Of a stretch of 64,000 bases of DNA, positions 61,053-64,000 are shown piece after piece. This DNA is from Moringa oleifera (taxonomy: Eukaryota > Streptophyta > Magnoliopsida > Brassicales > Moringaceae), in NCBI GenBank assembly GCA_021397835.1, contig JAJFZO010000645.1, positions 434,001 to 498,000 of the forward strand. Direction: 5' to 3'. The stretch's first letter is position 1. Each line of letters starts with the position of its first letter. The translations under genes were made by a program, and so were the position numbers. The notes beneath the pieces were generated by a model. That model saw only the letters and a program-made list of their open reading frames with translations. It did not search any database and had not been told where the DNA came from.

Positions 61053-63000
61053 AATTCAAGTGCATCCTTCTCCGCGTGATATTCACTCTTTTCTGTACAC
61101 TCAGGTGATATTCCATATTTCCTTATTAACAAACTATATATTATCCTAATTGAGAACCTCCTTAATCTTGTACAGTTTCTCATTTATTCTGATCACCACT
61201 TGCAATTTCTTCAAAGTTAAACAATGTTCTGCCCCCTTTGCACTTATTTGCACAAAATAGATGAGTTTTGTTCTTTCCAAATTCCTTCATCCACGTAATC
61301 AAGGGATGTTAGATAATGTAAAGGAAATATAAGTAGGGGAGTCCTTTAGTATCTTTTAAGCTTACAAAAATCTCAAACAAAATGACTGACAAAACAGACT
61401 TTTCCCCCACTGCCCCACCCCCTTTAACATTTGGAATTGAACATTACAATAGTGAAAAATAGCCAAAAGAGAAACTTCTTATTAATAAGCCTTTTTAAGC
61501 TTTAAGAGGAGAGTTGGAAGAAGGAAGGGATTAAACTACCCTGCCATCCATGGCCTCACCAACTCTTACTGTAAGTGACAGAACTAACATCTATAAGGAT
61601 GGAGCCTTGTTTGTAATTCTACTGAAGTGTCAATAAATGTGCTTAGTCCTCCACCTTCTTTTATTAATGAACTTGACCTCTGCACAAACAAACATGTGTA
61701 GTAAATGACATCTTAAGGAGAATTTAATGGTCTTTTCAGATTTTTCAGCAATGGAGTAAAACCATTAATCTATCATGTGACCAGTCAGTAGGAAAAATTT
61801 TGATGAAATAGAGAATTCCCCACTCAGTATTTGGATGTTATGCCATTGGTACCCTTGTGAATAAATCTTTTCCCATCAATTGTTTTGTTCTTTCTCCATT
61901 TGCATTAAATACCTCTGTTTAGTTCATGTTACGTTTAACAAATAATGGAATATCACAACTAATTTCTTTGCTACTTTTGTGTAATTCAGGTATCTTCAAC
62001 ATCTGGTGTCTCGTTGGATCCATCAGTGCACTTGAATGTTCCTTTGGTCCATGTAGATAAGGTATTTCTGTACCTTTGGTCAGTAAGAATTTATGGGCTT
62101 TTTGTAATTATCTGATTTCACTTGTTTGCGTACCTTACTGATTATATTTAGTTACTTTGACAACATAAATAATTTGCTTTATTTGATCTAATTAGTACTC
62201 GAACTATCAAGCAGTGGACATGTCCCTGGATCTGCAGTAACTTCATTTGTGTTTTAAGTCTGTTCTGTTGTTATGAAAGTCCAGTTGCTTGACTACATTG
62301 CAAAAGCGGTGTACTGGGAGGTGGATTGGTGCATTTGCATTAATCCATGCTGAAGATTAGGACTTTCTAGTTCTCTAAAATGCACTTGAGGAACTAAAGT
62401 TTGTTTTGCTTCGTTTTACATGATTGAAATATCATACCTTTTATCTTCCTCATACAATCTTTCTTGGTATGTAATAAATGCTATGAAGTTATCTCCATTT
62501 AGTTCAGGTGGACATGCAAAATTGTTTTCATTATTTGTTATAAATAGGAAACTTGAAACACATGGTGGAGAATCTTTGACATCCTTTTATTTGTGATGGC
62601 TTCTAGTGTGCAAATTCTTGTATGTGTAGCTTGTTGAATTCCAATGTGCGTTGATATCTTGTAGCCATTTTTTTGTCCAATGCAAAGTGACTTATATTTA
62701 CTCATGAATATGTCGTTATTGTATTTTTATTCACTTCATTATACTAGGAGTCATTTTTCTGCACATGTTTTGGTTTTTTTTGTTCCAGGAGGTGGCTGCA
62801 AAAGATGAAAATTCTTTTTAGCAGAAATATCAATGCTTCCTTTCATATTTTAACATATTTCAATGTGTAATTATAAAGCTTGAAAGGGACCAACTTGTTG
62901 CAGGAAATCACAATTCAAAAGTCTTATAATGTATATATATATATACCAAAGTCTTCCATTAGACTTTCACTTAAATGATTCGAAAACCAATAAGCTAATT
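61053..63000. other. Spacer between the CNL copies, with exon-like pieces
   Basis: The composition is typical of plant introns or UTRs (T-rich, moderate GC). Two exon-like pieces are reported in the findings (61,990-62,061 and 62,789-62,821). No complete gene is seen. There is a short (TA)n at about 62,932-62,944. Confidence 0.45.
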
Positions 63001-63345
63001 AAATAAACTGGAACCCATAGAATATTAGATTGACTGGGATTTTCCGTACAACGGGTACAGTTGGTTTCCAACATGTCTATCAAGAAACTGATAAAGTAGA
63101 TTTAAGAAATCTTCAGAGTCTTCGCCGATGCTATTATGTTTGTATTTCTATTCTTTTTAAGTACTATTATATGAGGGAAAGAAAGACGGAAAACAACTTG
63201 TATTTTGTTGAGTGACTTGAACAAATTGTTGGAGCAGTCTATAAGGAGCTGCACAGCCACAACTCTTCAAAGCAATGATAAAAGCGTTCTTCTCTGTTAT
63301 TTGCAGTCACTTACCTTCGATTTCCGTCTTTGAGTAAAAGAGAAG

Positions 63346-64000
63346 ATGGCTGAACTTGTGGGTGAAGCTTTTCTCTTTGCTTTCTTTCAAGTCTTGATTG
63401 GCGAGATGGCTTCTCGTGAGGTCCTCGGCTTCTTCTGTGGCAGAAAACTCAATGATGGTCACTTGACGAGCTGAAGACAACATTGCTCTTCATCAAAGCT
63501 GTGCTCAATGATGCAGAGGATAAGCAGAATATCAAACCAGATGTGAAAGACTGGCTCAACGAGCTGAAGGATGCTGTCTACAATGCGGAGGACTTGCTGG
63601 ATGAGATTGCCTATGAAGTTTTGCGCTTCAAATTGGAAGACGAGCCTCAAACCACCACCACTCAGGTGCGAAACTATCTCTCTTCTCTCAACCCATTCAA
63701 TAAGGGGATTGAACCAAAATTAGAAGAGATTCTAAATAGACTGGAATATGTAGCAACCCAAATACATGTGCTTGGTTTGAAAGCAGTTGTTGGCGATAAA
63801 CCATCAGCAAGAATACCATCCACTTCTTTGGTCGATGAAGCGGCTGTTTATGGTAGGGATAATGACAAAGAAGTTTTAGTGAAATTGTTGTTGTCAGAGG
63901 ACTCAAGTGGCAACGACATAGGTGTGGTCCCAATCGTTGGCATGGGTGGTCCAGGCAAAACACCTTGGCTCAGCTTGTATACAACGACGGCAAAGTGAAA
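63346..64000 (+). pseudogene. CC-NBS-LRR resistance gene, 5' part, two frameshifts, runs off the window
   Basis: The ATG at 63,346 begins MAELVGEAFLFAFFQVLIGE, the Rx-type CC domain. A one-base loss near 63,466 (relative to the 60.4-kb copy) leads to a stop at 63,472-63,474. The reading resumes in the next frame: IKAVLNDAEDKQNIKPDVKD, then LKDAVYNAEDLLDEIAYEVL (EDVID-like), a linker (NPFNKGIEPKLEEILNRLEY), VYGRDNDKEVLVKLLLSED, and the P-loop GMGGPGKT (about 63,940-63,963). The P-loop has Pro where the family has Val, but keeps the Gly-Lys-Thr. A second one-base loss just after it (about 63,961) shifts the frame again; the third frame then reads TLAQ-type sequence (LAQLVYNDGKVK) to the window edge. 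The NB-ARC remainder and LRRs should follow outside the window. Sequencing error cannot be excluded. Confidence 0.8.

Overview
This window is nuclear DNA from a flowering plant, almost certainly a eudicot. It has long AT-rich intergenic tracts, genes with GT/AG introns, plant-only families (a VQ-motif protein, a calmodulin-like protein, CC-NBS-LRR resistance genes, a Rubisco-methyltransferase-type SET protein) and plant-type LINE, Ty1/copia, CACTA and Helitron elements. The species cannot be fixed from the sequence. The CNL type is common in woody eudicots, but that is only suggestive.

Layout. Positions 1-16,250 are gene-poor and AT-rich. They are largely built from decayed copies of one roughly 420-560 bp inverted-terminal-repeat (MITE-like) family, plus two less AT-rich, promoter-like islands with no visible gene. 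A gene island runs from 16.3 to 32.2 kb. It holds a 76-aa protein of unknown function (+), a five-exon SET-domain lysine methyltransferase (-), a single-exon VQ protein (-) and a three-exon COG5 Golgi tethering subunit (-). A calmodulin-like protein (-) sits alone at 43.9-44.5 kb. The right end (60.4-64.0 kb) carries two head-to-tail CC-NBS-LRR copies. The first has lost nearly all of its NB-ARC and LRR regions; the second is cut by the window edge and carries two single-base frameshifts.

Repeats dominate 34.5-58.0 kb. A region with inverted arrays of about 20-30 bp repeats (35.06-36.80 kb) abuts a CACTA element with a decayed TNP2-type transposase (about 36.85-41.99 kb). A 150-bp Helitron follows (42,641-42,790). 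At 45.3-58.0 kb lies a three-level nest. A LINE is split inside its endonuclease domain by a CACTA element (46,903-56,411, apparent GAC target duplication), and that element is split by a decayed Ty1/copia retrotransposon (50,429-55,371). The two copia LTRs are only about 86% identical by manual alignment, so the whole nest is old.

The single-copy genes do not form a pathway. They cover Golgi trafficking, plastid protein methylation, WRKY-linked signalling, Ca2+ sensing and immune receptors. I found no clearly new biological system. The most notable structures are the nested transposons with a reading-frame-supported excision point, the very small Helitron, the long-TIR MITE family and the internally deleted NLR.
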